From NCBI GenBank assembly GCA_012103535.1, contig WLWQ01000002.1, forward strand, positions 806,001-870,000: a stretch of 64,000 bases of DNA, written 5' to 3'. Every line of letters starts with the position of its first letter. The stretch's first letter is position 1. The notes beneath the pieces were generated by a model. That model was given only the letters and a program-made list of their open reading frames with translations, was not told the origin of the DNA and searched no databases. Both the position numbers and the translations under genes were made by a program. Shown here in pieces: positions 46,028 to 53,926 of this stretch. This DNA comes from Pseudomonadales bacterium. GTDB lineage: Bacteria > Pseudomonadota > Gammaproteobacteria > Pseudomonadales > Pseudohongiellaceae.

Positions 46028-47005
46028 TTAATCGCTCTCTTCAAGTTGTTCCTGTACACGGGCGCCGCGCAGAATGTTTACCATGCCGTAATTACCTTCA
46101 TGGCAGGCATACTCATAGATTTGCCCAGCGACTTTGTAAATCGGAATCAGACCGACAATTTTATCAGTAAATGTTTCAGGATCATCAATGGTAAATTCGT
46201 AGTTGATTTGATCATGGGCAACACGAGTGAATTTCTCGGTCAAATGCTTGTTTTCAGACGAGCCAAATAAAGAGAATGTGTTGGTGAGCCCGTTAAAGTT
46301 TTTTGTTTCTACTACTAAGCTATCTCCATCCCAGTAGCCGCGTGAATCTCCAGTCCAGAGTCCAATCTCATCTGGCGCATGGGGCTTCTCTCCCAGCGGT
46401 ACAACCCTGGCGTCATGGACCATCTCGGTGATAATGACGACATGGTCTTTGTTTTGCACGATCTGCAAATTGTTATTGTAGAAACTGGGTGTAACAGGAG
46501 GGCCTGCATTAAATCCAATAATACAACGGTCGGATAGGGGGCGATCTTCGGGGCCATCGGTGTTAAACACAACACCTAAGGCGCTACGCACAGGGCGATC
46601 CGGTGCTTCGGCCATGCTGTTAACGAATGCGTTTTCTTGCCGGGAAGGTAAGCGTCCATTCTCTGGATAAATGATATGAGAGGTTAGTTGTGCTCTACCG
46701 AGGCCGGCGCTTTCGATCCAGAAGTCATTGTAGGCTTCATCCACACCAGTTCCGGGAATCGCTGCATCGGACGCTGCATCACTTGCGCTTGACCTGGCTT
46801 GTATTTCAGCAACTTCTTCGTCGGTTAGATATTGACGATTACCATACTGGGCCGGCCTCATCATTGGTGTGCTCGAAGAAAAATTCCACACACCCTGTAA
46901 GTCCGGCAGTCCCCATTCAGTCCGGGGAATTTCGTAATCCTGAGCAAAGCCCAGGCTTGGGATAAGAGCTATCGCTATCCAGCGAATAGTTGAGAGTGAC
47001 TTCAT
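46028..47005 (-). CDS. Secreted protein with DLQGVW motif, paralogue of 17550
   Basis: 325 residues with a signal peptide ending near GFAQD. The motif order matches the 17550 protein throughout: PRTEWGLPDLQGVWNFSS, SDRCIIGFNAGPP, NNNLQIVQNKDHVVI, MVHDARVVPL, GDSRGYWDGDSLVVET and YACHEGNYGM. Both genes read leftwards. Unknown family. It heads a small operon with the glycine-zipper and cysteine-rich genes downstream. Confidence 0.72.
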   Translation of the reverse strand: MKSLSTIRWIAIALIPSLGFAQDYEIPRTEWGLPDLQGVWNFSSSTPMMRPAQYGNRQYLTDEEVAEIQARSSASDAASDAAIPGTGVDEAYNDFWIESAGLGRAQLTSHIIYPENGRLPSRQENAFVNSMAEAPDRPVRSALGVVFNTDGPEDRPLSDRCIIGFNAGPPVTPSFYNNNLQIVQNKDHVVIITEMVHDARVVPLGEKPHAPDEIGLWTGDSRGYWDGDSLVVETKNFNGLTNTFSLFGSSENKHLTEKFTRVAHDQINYEFTIDDPETFTDKIVGLIPIYKVAGQIYEYACHEGNYGMVNILRGARVQEQLEESD

Positions 47006-47201
47006 GGAATGATCCTCCCGATTTTAAATTATTCCGTGGAGTATGACAGATTATGGCTGCGATGAATTGGTATTCATCGCAGAAAAGCATTCATAGATGT
47101 GGTTTTAATTTCGCTTATTGCAGATCGTGTTTCCGGGCTCAATCGTGCAGCGACAGCTTCGACGGCTTTAGATCTATCACGTTCAATAGCGCATTTACGA
47201 A

Positions 47202-47369
47202 CTAGTATCTACTAGCCAGATAATGCTCTACAGAGCGCAATATTTCCTTACACATTTCAATGCCTGGAATAACCTCCTCAGGAGATAAACCGTATGCGAT
47301 AGGAAGAAACACGAATGCAATTAAGGTGATTGTGGATACAGCATAAAACGCAAAATCTTTGAATTTCAT
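47202..47369 (-). CDS. Short membrane peptide (doubtful gene)
   Basis: About 55 residues from ATG 47369, with GGGAA upstream. One hydrophobic helix (FAFYAVSTITLIAFVFLPIAYGL) and a short charged tail. No family. It may be a real small membrane protein like its neighbours; confidence is low. Confidence 0.4.
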   Translation of the reverse strand: MKFKDFAFYAVSTITLIAFVFLPIAYGLSPEEVIPGIEMCKEILRSVEHYLASRY

Positions 47370-47612
47370 TATTGTTGTTCCCAAAGTTTTCGGTTAGCTG
47401 GCAGTGGGTTGTCCTTCTGCCTTAGGATGGATAGTAGCTAAGCACTTTCACACTTAATATGTGGTATGAGTACCATGTGTTTTTGTACAGTGAAATTGCA
47501 TTTCAACTTAGATAAGTGACATCAAGTGGGATAGAACATCAAACTCAAACTCTGATCGGCTCTACTTACATTTGAAATCCAGAAAATAAACAGAAAGAAG
47601 CTATGCGCAGTG

Positions 47613-47789
47613 TCACTCCGCTTCTTCGGTTTTTTCTTTCTTTTGAGATGGGGGGTAGGGGGATGCCGAAAAAGCGATTCCCATGGCGAAGCCAAGCGCA
47701 ATTCCCAATGCCAGGCTATCAAATAACATCCAGAACACGAAGAAAAAGCAGATTCCCAGTCCTACAGCTGTTCCGTTGAACCTTTCCAT
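47613..47789 (-). CDS. Small glycine-zipper membrane protein, relative of 45826
   Basis: 58 residues from ATG 47789 with AAAGG in front. The core DSLALGIALGFAMGIAF is a G/A-spaced helix similar to that of the 45826 protein, and the C-terminal tail is similarly charged (KKEKTEEAE). A hydrophobic aromatic segment (CFFFVFWMLF) precedes it. It lies in the gap between 47369 and 47838. Unknown function. Confidence 0.58.
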   Translation of the reverse strand: MERFNGTAVGLGICFFFVFWMLFDSLALGIALGFAMGIAFSASPYPPSQKKEKTEEAE

Positions 47790-47837
47790 GATTGCCTTTA
47801 TGTCGAATTAATAGCGCAGTAGCCTGACGGTCTTCAT

Positions 47838-48194
47838 TTACTGATTGCTTGAGTATGTCTTAAACTTCTTGTTGATTCTAGCCAATAAGAATCCAAAGAT
47901 TGCGATCATCGTAAAGCCGAACACAAGCAACGCTTCACTACCGCCGAGCTCGAAAGACCCTCCGATAGTTGCAGCCAACAATGTCAGTAAAACCGCAAGC
48001 ACCGATATCATGCCGAGTATTGATGCAGCTATGCCGCCGAGTTCACGAAACCACGGATGGAACTGACTCGCAGTCACAAAAATGCCAGCAGCAACTATGA
48101 TGAAGAACCACATTCCAGCCCCTAGTAGACTATTGGAGGCTGCGGCTGTGCCGAAGCAAGAGATCGTGAAGAGGGCGGCTACTATTTTATTCAT
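47838..48194 (-). CDS. Small membrane protein
   Basis: 118 residues from ATG 48194. Four hydrophobic segments: an N-terminal one that may be a signal (to about 20), then about 28-45, 55-80 and 88-108. LGGIAASILGMISVLAVLLTLLAATIGG is a typical small-residue-rich helix. No recognised family. Confidence 0.55.
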   Translation of the reverse strand: MNKIVAALFTISCFGTAAASNSLLGAGMWFFIIVAAGIFVTASQFHPWFRELGGIAASILGMISVLAVLLTLLAATIGGSFELGGSEALLVFGFTMIAIFGFLLARINKKFKTYSSNQ

Positions 48195-48229
48195 CACCTA
48201 ATGGCTCTTAAATGTGCTGATTGCTTACT

Positions 48230-48787
48230 CTATTGAATTTCCATATTCACTAGAAGTATATCCGCTAAAATCGCCAAAAAGACTAATACAACCATCAAGC
48301 TATGAAACACTTCATTTTTGATTCTGGCCATCAAAACGAAAACACCAATTAGTAGAAAAGAGCTCAGATTATCCAATGCAAAAAGATCGGTTCCAAGTAT
48401 CAAAGGCCGAAAAGAGGCGGAAGCCACAACAGTTAAAACTCCAACCCAAAATACCGGAGTCATTTTTTCGTAGTAGAAGGACTTGAGATTCGCTCCTTGT
48501 AATTGATCTGGAAATACTAAATGTGATACTAGGAACAGACCAACCGGTCCACCCAACATTACAAGCAAGCCAATAAACGTCCAAGAGGGGGTTGCTCTAA
48601 CTTCCCAAATTTCCCACCAGGTTTGGAGAAGGGCAAGATATATGACCGCAATGAATACAGAATGTACCCAGTACACTGTTACTGATTCAATATTTCTTAT
48701 AGTTCGCGCAATTCCTGACAGCAATTCAGCCAATCCGAATCCTATAATCAGGGAAACGAGCACCATTAAAAATTCAAAAAGACTCAA
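48230..48787 (-). CDS. Membrane protein, MSLFEFL-type
   Basis: 185 residues from TTG 48787; the MSLFEFLMVLVSLIIGFGLAELL start is typical of a common family of small six-helix membrane proteins of unknown function, and favours TTG over the later ATG at 48766. Six hydrophobic segments follow. Part of the run of membrane protein genes on the minus strand. Confidence 0.65.
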   Translation of the reverse strand: MSLFEFLMVLVSLIIGFGLAELLSGIARTIRNIESVTVYWVHSVFIAVIYLALLQTWWEIWEVRATPSWTFIGLLVMLGGPVGLFLVSHLVFPDQLQGANLKSFYYEKMTPVFWVGVLTVVASASFRPLILGTDLFALDNLSSFLLIGVFVLMARIKNEVFHSLMVVLVFLAILADILLVNMEIQ

Positions 48788-48845
48788 TTTTGTTTTGCCT
48801 ATTCAGCTGTTCGAGAATTACTTAAAGGATATTGCAGACACTGTC

Positions 48846-49490
48846 TTAATTACGTTTTGCCACTTCGATTCTTATAAACTCTGGAAGATACGATGGCGTA
48901 CAGTTCTTTGCGACAGGGTCATCTTTGTATAATTCTAAAACCTTGCCGAGTTTGACACATCTGGCCCGCAAGTCAGGTTCGAATATACCAATCCATCCGG
49001 CGCAAAAATTCATCGCCCATTGTACCCCGGGTTCCTCAGTCTTCATGCTTGCTTCCAGTGAATTCAACAAGTCAGCGCTGCTACCGGGAGGCGGAGTTCT
49101 GCCAGTCCATCGCAATCGAGCCTGGTAGTACCAGAACCATCGACGCAGCAGCGGTGTAGCACTTTCCTGCCATGACTCCAAAAGGGCAATCAGTTTCTTG
49201 TCTTTAGTTAGTTGGTTGGCCAACAACCAGTCACTGAGTTGATTGCGTTCGTCTTCGTCTTGGGTGAGCAGGTCAGAGGCGAGCCGATCGATGGTTTCTT
49301 GTGCCAGCAATTTTTTATCGAATATGAGAGTCGAGAGCAGGCGAGCCTGATGGCCGCCTGTCGACCAAAGTTCCAGCGCCAGATCATGGTCTAGCTTAAT
49401 CTCCTTGCCACGCTTTTTAATGTCACCAAGTTTGACATTGCTGTTCGAGAACTCAGAGATAATCTTCTTTGCAGCTGCCGACAAAGCCAT
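48846..49490 (-). CDS. DNA alkylation repair (AlkD-like HEAT) protein
   Basis: 214 residues of all-helical HEAT-type structure: ISEFSNSNVKLGDIKKRGKEI, LALELWSTGGHQARLLSTLIF, and LLRRWFWYYQARLRWTG. The arrangement resembles the AlkD-type DNA glycosylase family, but the catalytic residues were not verified. Possibly an integron-cassette-like cargo, but no clear attC lies next to it. Confidence 0.62.
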   Translation of the reverse strand: MALSAAAKKIISEFSNSNVKLGDIKKRGKEIKLDHDLALELWSTGGHQARLLSTLIFDKKLLAQETIDRLASDLLTQDEDERNQLSDWLLANQLTKDKKLIALLESWQESATPLLRRWFWYYQARLRWTGRTPPPGSSADLLNSLEASMKTEEPGVQWAMNFCAGWIGIFEPDLRARCVKLGKVLELYKDDPVAKNCTPSYLPEFIRIEVAKRN

Positions 49491-49514
49491 TATTTGCCTC
49501 CAATTCTAATGCAG

Positions 49515-49525
49515 GTTTGTTTTGT
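49515..49525. repeat. Possible attC end remnant
   Basis: GTTTGTTTTGT, an exact 11-base match to the end of the 59-bp attC-like site (52767-52777). It lies just after the stop of the 49530 gene, where an attC would start. The rest of an attC is not visible, so it may be a remnant or chance. Confidence 0.25.
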
Positions 49526-49529
49526 GCCA

Positions 49530-49898
49530 TCATCCAACAAATACAGAACTTATATAAATTAGCGGTATCCACATTAGGCATGCAAGTAGTACTGAGCTGG
49601 TCAGAGTAATCAACACCGCGCTTGCCGAAGCATGAGACACAAAAACCTTTGGTTGGAAGATGTATAGCTCTGATAGAAAAGTTATTGTTTTTTCGAAGTC
49701 TGATTTGAGTACTCGATACTTATAAATTAGAGAGTCACGAAGAGAAGCGAAATATACCAGCAAGAAAGTAACCGCAAAATCTATTCCACCCAGATCAACA
49801 AGAAAAAGGAGCTCTACAGCACCAAGTGCAATGGCAACGAATAAAATGATCAGGCATGCAATCTTTAATAATGTGGGTTTATCAAACTTGAACTTCAT
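49530..49898 (-). CDS. Small membrane protein
   Basis: 122 residues with three hydrophobic segments (about 13-32, 38-50 and 85-108) and a charged middle. Overlaps the upstream membrane protein gene by 17 bp, so the two are expressed together. No family recognised. Confidence 0.55.
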   Translation of the reverse strand: MKFKFDKPTLLKIACLIILFVAIALGAVELLFLVDLGGIDFAVTFLLVYFASLRDSLIYKYRVLKSDFEKTITFLSELYIFQPKVFVSHASASAVLITLTSSVLLACLMWIPLIYISSVFVG

Positions 49899-50460
49899 TA
49901 GTTTTCTCCAGAGTGCGCCATCTCGTTTCTAGCACGAATATCGTCATAGCATACACCGCAACTATAATCAGCGGAATTATCAGAAAGCGGTCTTCGGGAA
50001 ATAAATAGTATGCCGCAACAATAAAGGGAATCCGAATGGCAGCATGGATAATCCCAATAGGGTGCTGAATTACCCATGATAATGGAATCCACATCGTTCC
50101 CGTTAATATTCCAACTGATAATGGAAGGCTGGAGTATTCGACTTGGAAGAAAGGAATTGCGATAGCGAAGCTGGCTAGCGAAGCAGCCATAATTAGAAGG
50201 AATAAGGTATCGAAACTGTTCTTGGGCCTGGATTTATCCAAGATGTTTTCGCCGGTGAATCTGGAAACGAACATTGCGATGTAAGCTATGCTGCCGGTAC
50301 CGATGAATAGCACCCAAACATTAATAAAAGGTGAGAAAAGCTGACTACTAATCGCAATTAACAGCCAGACAGTAGCTCCTGTTAATGGCATCGCTAACAG
50401 GCGCCTGCTGGCGAATTCTCTTCTTTGCTCATCCAATGTGAGGATTGTATTCGTAGTCAT
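49882..50460 (-). CDS. Membrane protein, 6 helices
   Basis: 192 residues, about six hydrophobic segments (about 25-45, 48-70, 82-102, 110-130, 138-155, 160-178). Cytoplasmic ends are charged. No family recognised. Its 3' end overlaps the next gene by 17 bp. Confidence 0.58.
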   Translation of the reverse strand: MTTNTILTLDEQRREFASRRLLAMPLTGATVWLLIAISSQLFSPFINVWVLFIGTGSIAYIAMFVSRFTGENILDKSRPKNSFDTLFLLIMAASLASFAIAIPFFQVEYSSLPLSVGILTGTMWIPLSWVIQHPIGIIHAAIRIPFIVAAYYLFPEDRFLIIPLIIVAVYAMTIFVLETRWRTLEKTNEVQV

Positions 50461-50511
50461 CTTAATTCCGTTTTTCCAGATACATAGCGCCTATATGCTG
50501 ATTCTAAGGTA

Positions 50512-50928
50512 TTAGTCTTCGCTCGGTGTTGCCATACAACTAATTTCCCATGGTGTTCCAAATTTATCAACCAAACTACCGTAGGCAACTGACCAGAACA
50601 TTTCTTGCAGTGGAATTACAACTATCCCTTGCTCTGACAAAGCCTCAAAAATTCTCTCTGCCTCCTTGGCGTCTTCAGGTTCAAGCAGGAGATACATGCC
50701 TTCAGCCTTCTTGTATTCATTCGCAGGAACGTCAGCTCCTGCGAGTTCTGAATCATTAAAGGTTAAAGTTGCGTGAACTACTTTATCTTTTAAATCAGAG
50801 GATACGTGACCTGCTGCCGGTGATTCTCCAAAGGTAGTTATCGCAAGTGTCCCGTGCAATAAGTCTCTGTAAAACTCAAACGCTTCTTTGCAATTACCAT
50901 CGAATGTGAGGTGTGGTACTAATTTCAT
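50512..50928 (-). CDS. PhnB-like VOC protein
   Basis: 138 residues from ATG 50928: MKLVPHLTFDGNCKEAFEFY is the typical PhnB/DUF1338-like start. Later motifs: GTLAITTFGESPAAGH, NDSELAGADVP, and the C-terminal FWSVAYGSLVDKFGTPWEI. The frame is open further upstream but overlaps the gene at 50969. Likely a ligand-binding or metal-binding VOC protein; substrate unknown. Confidence 0.8.
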   Translation of the reverse strand: MKLVPHLTFDGNCKEAFEFYRDLLHGTLAITTFGESPAAGHVSSDLKDKVVHATLTFNDSELAGADVPANEYKKAEGMYLLLEPEDAKEAERIFEALSEQGIVVIPLQEMFWSVAYGSLVDKFGTPWEISCMATPSED

Positions 50929-50968
50929 GTCAAGATGGATTTCATTTCTAAGATTAGTTTGTTGCGTG

Positions 50969-51337
50969 TCACTTAGCGCGTCTTGCTTGAACAAAAAACA
51001 CAATACTTACTACCCACGCAATAATCAAAAGAATGTTAAATCCAGAATTAACTATAGAAGGTTCGTAGCTCGCTTCTGTAAGTACTTGTTCAATTAAGTC
51101 AATATTGCGTGTGCTGTCATAAATTCCAATAACTGTAAAAAAAATTGCGAACGAATAAAGTGCTGAAACAGTGATCATCTGGAATTTTGAGAGTCGCTTG
51201 GCAGCAAAATAAGCCACTACTAAGTAGGCGAACAATATAGTTATAAATACAGAAAAGAATGCAATGCTTAAAGTTTGGCTACTGTGAATAAGTGAGATTA
51301 GTTCAAAATTGCTTAGTCCTTCATAATATTGAGTCAT
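50969..51337 (-). CDS. Small membrane protein
   Basis: 122 residues with GAGG before the ATG. Three hydrophobic segments (about 22-45, 52-72 and 98-116). No family recognised. It precedes the PhnB-like gene by 40 bp. Confidence 0.55.
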   Translation of the reverse strand: MTQYYEGLSNFELISLIHSSQTLSIAFFSVFITILFAYLVVAYFAAKRLSKFQMITVSALYSFAIFFTVIGIYDSTRNIDLIEQVLTEASYEPSIVNSGFNILLIIAWVVSIVFFVQARRAK

Positions 51338-51447
51338 TATTCATCCTCATTTGCAGAATGTGCACACAAAACCTCTATCTAAAACCAAACCATTTAACTG
51401 ATTGTATTGTGTTGGTCGATTCCCAATTAATTAGCACTTCCTTACAA

Positions 51448-52170
51448 CTACATTGCATTCGCATAAAATAATTCGTAAAAATCCGCTCCATTTCTGATCT
51501 TTGCAAGAAATTCAAATAAACCCATATAACCACCTGAAGATAGCCAAGTGGAGATTTCAACTTTGGCCGCTGCGTAATTCAAGGCTCTATCTCCAGACAT
51601 AAATTGGTTGGCTGTTTCAAGAGATGATACTGGTGGTAGTACGTGTCCCTGTGAAATGTAAGACCTCGCTCTACTTTCGCGAAAGTCTACTTGCATTGCG
51701 ACTCCTTCAATGAACCACATAGGTGGGCTCTTCAGAGAATTTAAAAATCCTAAACGATGATATGTTTCAGCATGAACTAATTCATGGGCCAAAACATCAA
51801 TGTTATTTCCTGCTGGAGCTATGGGAATATACTGATTCCACGGTAAGTTGTAAGTTCGACCTGGATCTAGAGGGCCACGAAAAAATTTGGCTGATCTCTC
51901 ATCAGAAGATGACACTATCAATATTGGGGTTGCAGTTAAATCCCCGTAAAAAGATGCAATTCTGTTTCTTGCTGCTACGGTGTTTGAAGCTATTTGGGCT
52001 TGTTCTTCAGCAGTAAACAAGGGATCGACATATAGGCCTGCTGAAATCTCTTGATAATCGAAAATATCAATCGCCACACTTGCAATAACATGACTTTGAT
52101 AAAAAGCTAATGTGCCGGCAACTAGCAGCGAAAAACTGAAACCAATTTTCATTCTTTTCGATTTATCCAA
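51448..52170 (-). CDS. Putative zinc metallopeptidase (gluzincin/MA-like)
   Basis: 240 residues from TTG 52170 with GAGG upstream. An N-terminal hydrophobic helix (signal or anchor) is followed by a soluble domain with VLAHELVHAETYHRLG: an HExxH zinc motif, and WFIEGVAMQV supplies a candidate third ligand (Glu), as in gluzincins. Lies directly downstream of the attC-like site 52210-52324, so it may be an integron cassette whose own attC is not recognisable. Confidence 0.68.
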   Translation of the reverse strand: MDKSKRMKIGFSFSLLVAGTLAFYQSHVIASVAIDIFDYQEISAGLYVDPLFTAEEQAQIASNTVAARNRIASFYGDLTATPILIVSSSDERSAKFFRGPLDPGRTYNLPWNQYIPIAPAGNNIDVLAHELVHAETYHRLGFLNSLKSPPMWFIEGVAMQVDFRESRARSYISQGHVLPPVSSLETANQFMSGDRALNYAAAKVEISTWLSSGGYMGLFEFLAKIRNGADFYELFYANAM

Positions 52171-52209
52171 TTCTCTATCCTCATTAATTGAAGGCTAAAG
52201 CTTCTAAAC

Positions 52210-52324
52210 ACATAACTCCCTTGATAAGGGGCGGATTCGCCGCGCAGCAATTGTGGGTAAGATGGCCGCAAGACATTAGCAATTGTTGTGTGGTGACGCC
52301 GACCCATTGAACTGTTTGTTATGT
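52210..52324 (-). repeat. attC-like site 1
   Basis: 115 bp. Ends ACATAAC (52210-52216) and GTTATGT (52318-52324); inside, GGG-CGG--C-CC-C-CA-CAATTG pairs imperfectly with its complement near 52284-52310. The stop codon of the 52319 gene lies in the outer end. Confidence 0.7.
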
Positions 52325-52690
52325 GTCATTTGAAGCTCCAAGTTGAGGCTTGGGAAAAATTATTCCCCATAGCCAAATGAATACTTCCCATAACTGAACA
52401 ACCAATAAGCCTACCACGATCATTTGCGCCAAGGCATAGTTTACATATGTACCAATTTCTTCATTGAAAATAATGGGATAAAGCACTATACAAAATGGAG
52501 CAGTCGCGACTAATGCCCTTTTCAGTAAAGGCGATCCCACAAACAAGTGATAGCAAATCACGCCATTTAGAATTGTAATTGTGAAATAGGGAAGAAGCTC
52601 CGCGTCGAAAATTAGAATCCAGATATTGTAGGCAATCCCAATACCTAGAAAAGTGCAAACGTTTCGAATTATCGCGCTATTAATTTCCAC
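52319..52690 (-). CDS. Cassette gene: small membrane protein
   Basis: 123 residues from GTG 52690, with AGG upstream. Three to four hydrophobic segments (about 8-25, 32-50, 58-75, 85-108). Its stop lies within the R-end of attC-like site 1 and its start follows the 59-bp site, as expected for a cassette. No family recognised. Confidence 0.6.
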   Translation of the reverse strand: MEINSAIIRNVCTFLGIGIAYNIWILIFDAELLPYFTITILNGVICYHLFVGSPLLKRALVATAPFCIVLYPIIFNEEIGTYVNYALAQMIVVGLLVVQLWEVFIWLWGIIFPKPQLGASNDT

Positions 52691-52718
52691 AATTTTCTAA
52701 CCTGACTCGATGTTGTAC

Positions 52719-52777
52719 ACATAACGCCCGTAATAATGGGAAGGGCGCCAGCCCTGTCCATGATTTGTTTGTTTTGT
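52719..52777 (-). repeat. attC-like site 2 (59 bp)
   Basis: ACATAAC at 52719-52725 and the variant GTTTTGT at 52771-52777. The inner arms TAATGGGAAGGGC and GCCCTGTCCATGA form an imperfect palindrome. Length is that of the classical 59-base element. Confidence 0.65.
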
Positions 52778-52781
52778 TTCG

Positions 52782-53066
52782 CTATCTCGGTAACCAATTA
52801 TCATTTGTCACAAATTTTAGTTGATCCACCAGCTCTTGTATTTCGGATGGAGCAGTGGGATGTCCAGCGACATGTTCAAATACCACTCTTAGGACAAATG
52901 GTTCGTTCGATGAAGAGAGACCCTCTTCCATCCAAGGATACGTTAACATCACTCCATCCTTGTCTTCGATTCTTATTATGAAATGATCGAATTCAATGAG
53001 ACGCTTCGCTTGATGCATGCTGCATTCGGCTACCAATTGATTCCCAGGTTTCAAATTGTCTCGCAT
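52782..53066 (-). CDS. Cassette gene: small soluble protein, unknown
   Basis: 94 residues, no membrane segment: NLKPGNQLVAECSMHQAKRLIEF and GVMLTYPWMEEGLSSSNEPF are beta-rich, followed by a helix (PSEIQELVDQLKFV). Its stop is 4 bp from the 59-bp site. The ATG at 53066 lacks a clear ribosome binding site. Unknown family. Confidence 0.55.
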   Translation of the reverse strand: MRDNLKPGNQLVAECSMHQAKRLIEFDHFIIRIEDKDGVMLTYPWMEEGLSSSNEPFVLRVVFEHVAGHPTAPSEIQELVDQLKFVTNDNWLPR

Positions 53067-53141
53067 ATTAATAAAGTCGCCAAAGGTAGTTTTGATTCTT
53101 AGCTATAGATAGCTCAAATCCTGCAATTGCCAACGATAGAA

Positions 53142-53257
53142 ACATAACGCCCATGTTAAGGCGTGGGATTCGCTGCGCAGGAAATGCGGATAAGATGGCT
53201 GAAGGCCATCCGCATTTGCTGTGTGGGGAAGCCAACCCATAGAAATGTTTGTTATGT
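53142..53257 (-). repeat. attC-like site 3
   Basis: 116 bp with ends ACATAAC (53142-53148) and GTTATGT (53251-53257). Inner arms GGAAATGCGGAT and ATCCGCATTTGC pair almost fully, and GGG-TTCG / GGGTTGGCTTC-type flanks add imperfect pairs. The stop of the 53252 gene lies in its outer end. Confidence 0.72.
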
Positions 53258-53599
53258 TTCGTTATCTCCATACTTCCAGTCAGCTAGATGATATCCCAAG
53301 TATCCAAATAAGATGGCGTTGAAGCCAGAAAGAAGCAAAGTTATAAAACAACTTAATACTAAATAGATTGCTCCTGCTAGGTTTTCATTCGTAGATACTT
53401 CGAAGGTTTCAAAAAGCACCTCGTTATATTTAATCATTACGCTTATAAGCAACATAGGAATAGGGATAGAAAATGCACTCGCAGCACCGTGGACCCATTC
53501 GTGGTGCTTGGTTTGAAAAACGTATTTTTTCTTTAGCCAAAATACAGCAGGTAGAATAATAAACGAAGCTACGACTGCACCGAATATTCCATAAACCAT
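53252..53599 (-). CDS. Cassette gene: small membrane protein
   Basis: 115 residues with AAGGTG before the ATG. Three hydrophobic segments (about 2-22, 40-60 and 82-108). Ends inside attC-like site 3, with attC-like site 4 on the other side. No family recognised. Confidence 0.6.
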   Translation of the reverse strand: MVYGIFGAVVASFIILPAVFWLKKKYVFQTKHHEWVHGAASAFSIPIPMLLISVMIKYNEVLFETFEVSTNENLAGAIYLVLSCFITLLLSGFNAILFGYLGYHLADWKYGDNET

Positions 53600-53625
53600 A
53601 ACTTACGCACCTTGTTCAACAAGAA

Positions 53626-53688
53626 ACATAACATTTGTATACCGCGAATCTCGCTTTGCCGGTTCTCGGTATCTCATTTAAGTTGTTG
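53626..53688 (-). repeat. attC-like site 4 (degenerate)
   Basis: Begins with ACATAAC (53626-53632); the inner arms ATACCGCGAA and TTCTCGGTAT form an imperfect palindrome. The far end, GTTGTTG (53682-53688), deviates from GTTATGT, so this is a degenerate or outer site. Confidence 0.45.
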
Positions 53689-53753
53689 GTTTAGTTTACA
53701 TTCCAAGTTCTTGTTTTGGAACAGTTGAGACAATTTTAAAACTTCAAAATTCC

Positions 53754-53772
53754 ATATGAGAAATTCTCATAT
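53754..53772. other. 19-bp palindrome in a 238-bp gap
   Basis: ATATGAGAA-A-TTCTCATAT is a perfect dyad between the last attC-like site and the EAL gene terminator. The surrounding gap (53689-53926) shows no gene. It could be a regulator site or part of a lost attI; no assignment. Confidence 0.35.
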
Positions 53773-53872
53773 ACACAGTGGTAAAAAATTTGGCAGCAGT
53801 GACTAATAATTGTGTGGTTAATTTTCACTTTGTCTTATTATTCCTGACACACAGCGAAAATTGAGCACAACG

Positions 53873-53903
53873 AAAAAAGGCTTACAGTTTCCTGTAAGCC
53901 TTT
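53873..53903 (-). terminator. Rho-independent terminator
   Basis: AAAGGCTTACAG / CTGTAAGCCTTT, a 12-bp stem with a TTTC loop and, on the minus strand, a six-T run. Ends the EAL gene transcript. Confidence 0.85.
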
Positions 53904-53926
53904 GTCTGTTTATCGATGCTCGGACA

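Larger units (their letters stand above)
52210..53688 (-). mobile_element. Integron cassette array without integrase (CALIN-like)
   Basis: Three to four attC-like imperfect palindromes with ends ACATAAC...GTTATGT (or a close variant) separate three small minus-strand genes. Two of the genes end inside the following site, as in gene cassettes. No integrase gene or attI site was seen on either side. The sites differ in length (59-116 bp) and sequence but share the dyad layout. Confidence 0.65.

Noticed and set aside
51360..51447. attC-like site downstream of the metallopeptidase gene
   Set aside because: A GTTTTGT-like end is visible on the minus strand, but no second end and no convincing inner dyad.
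53068..53271. 67-residue open frame on the minus strand
   Set aside because: It runs through attC-like site 3 and has no coding character; the true cassette gene is 52782-53066.
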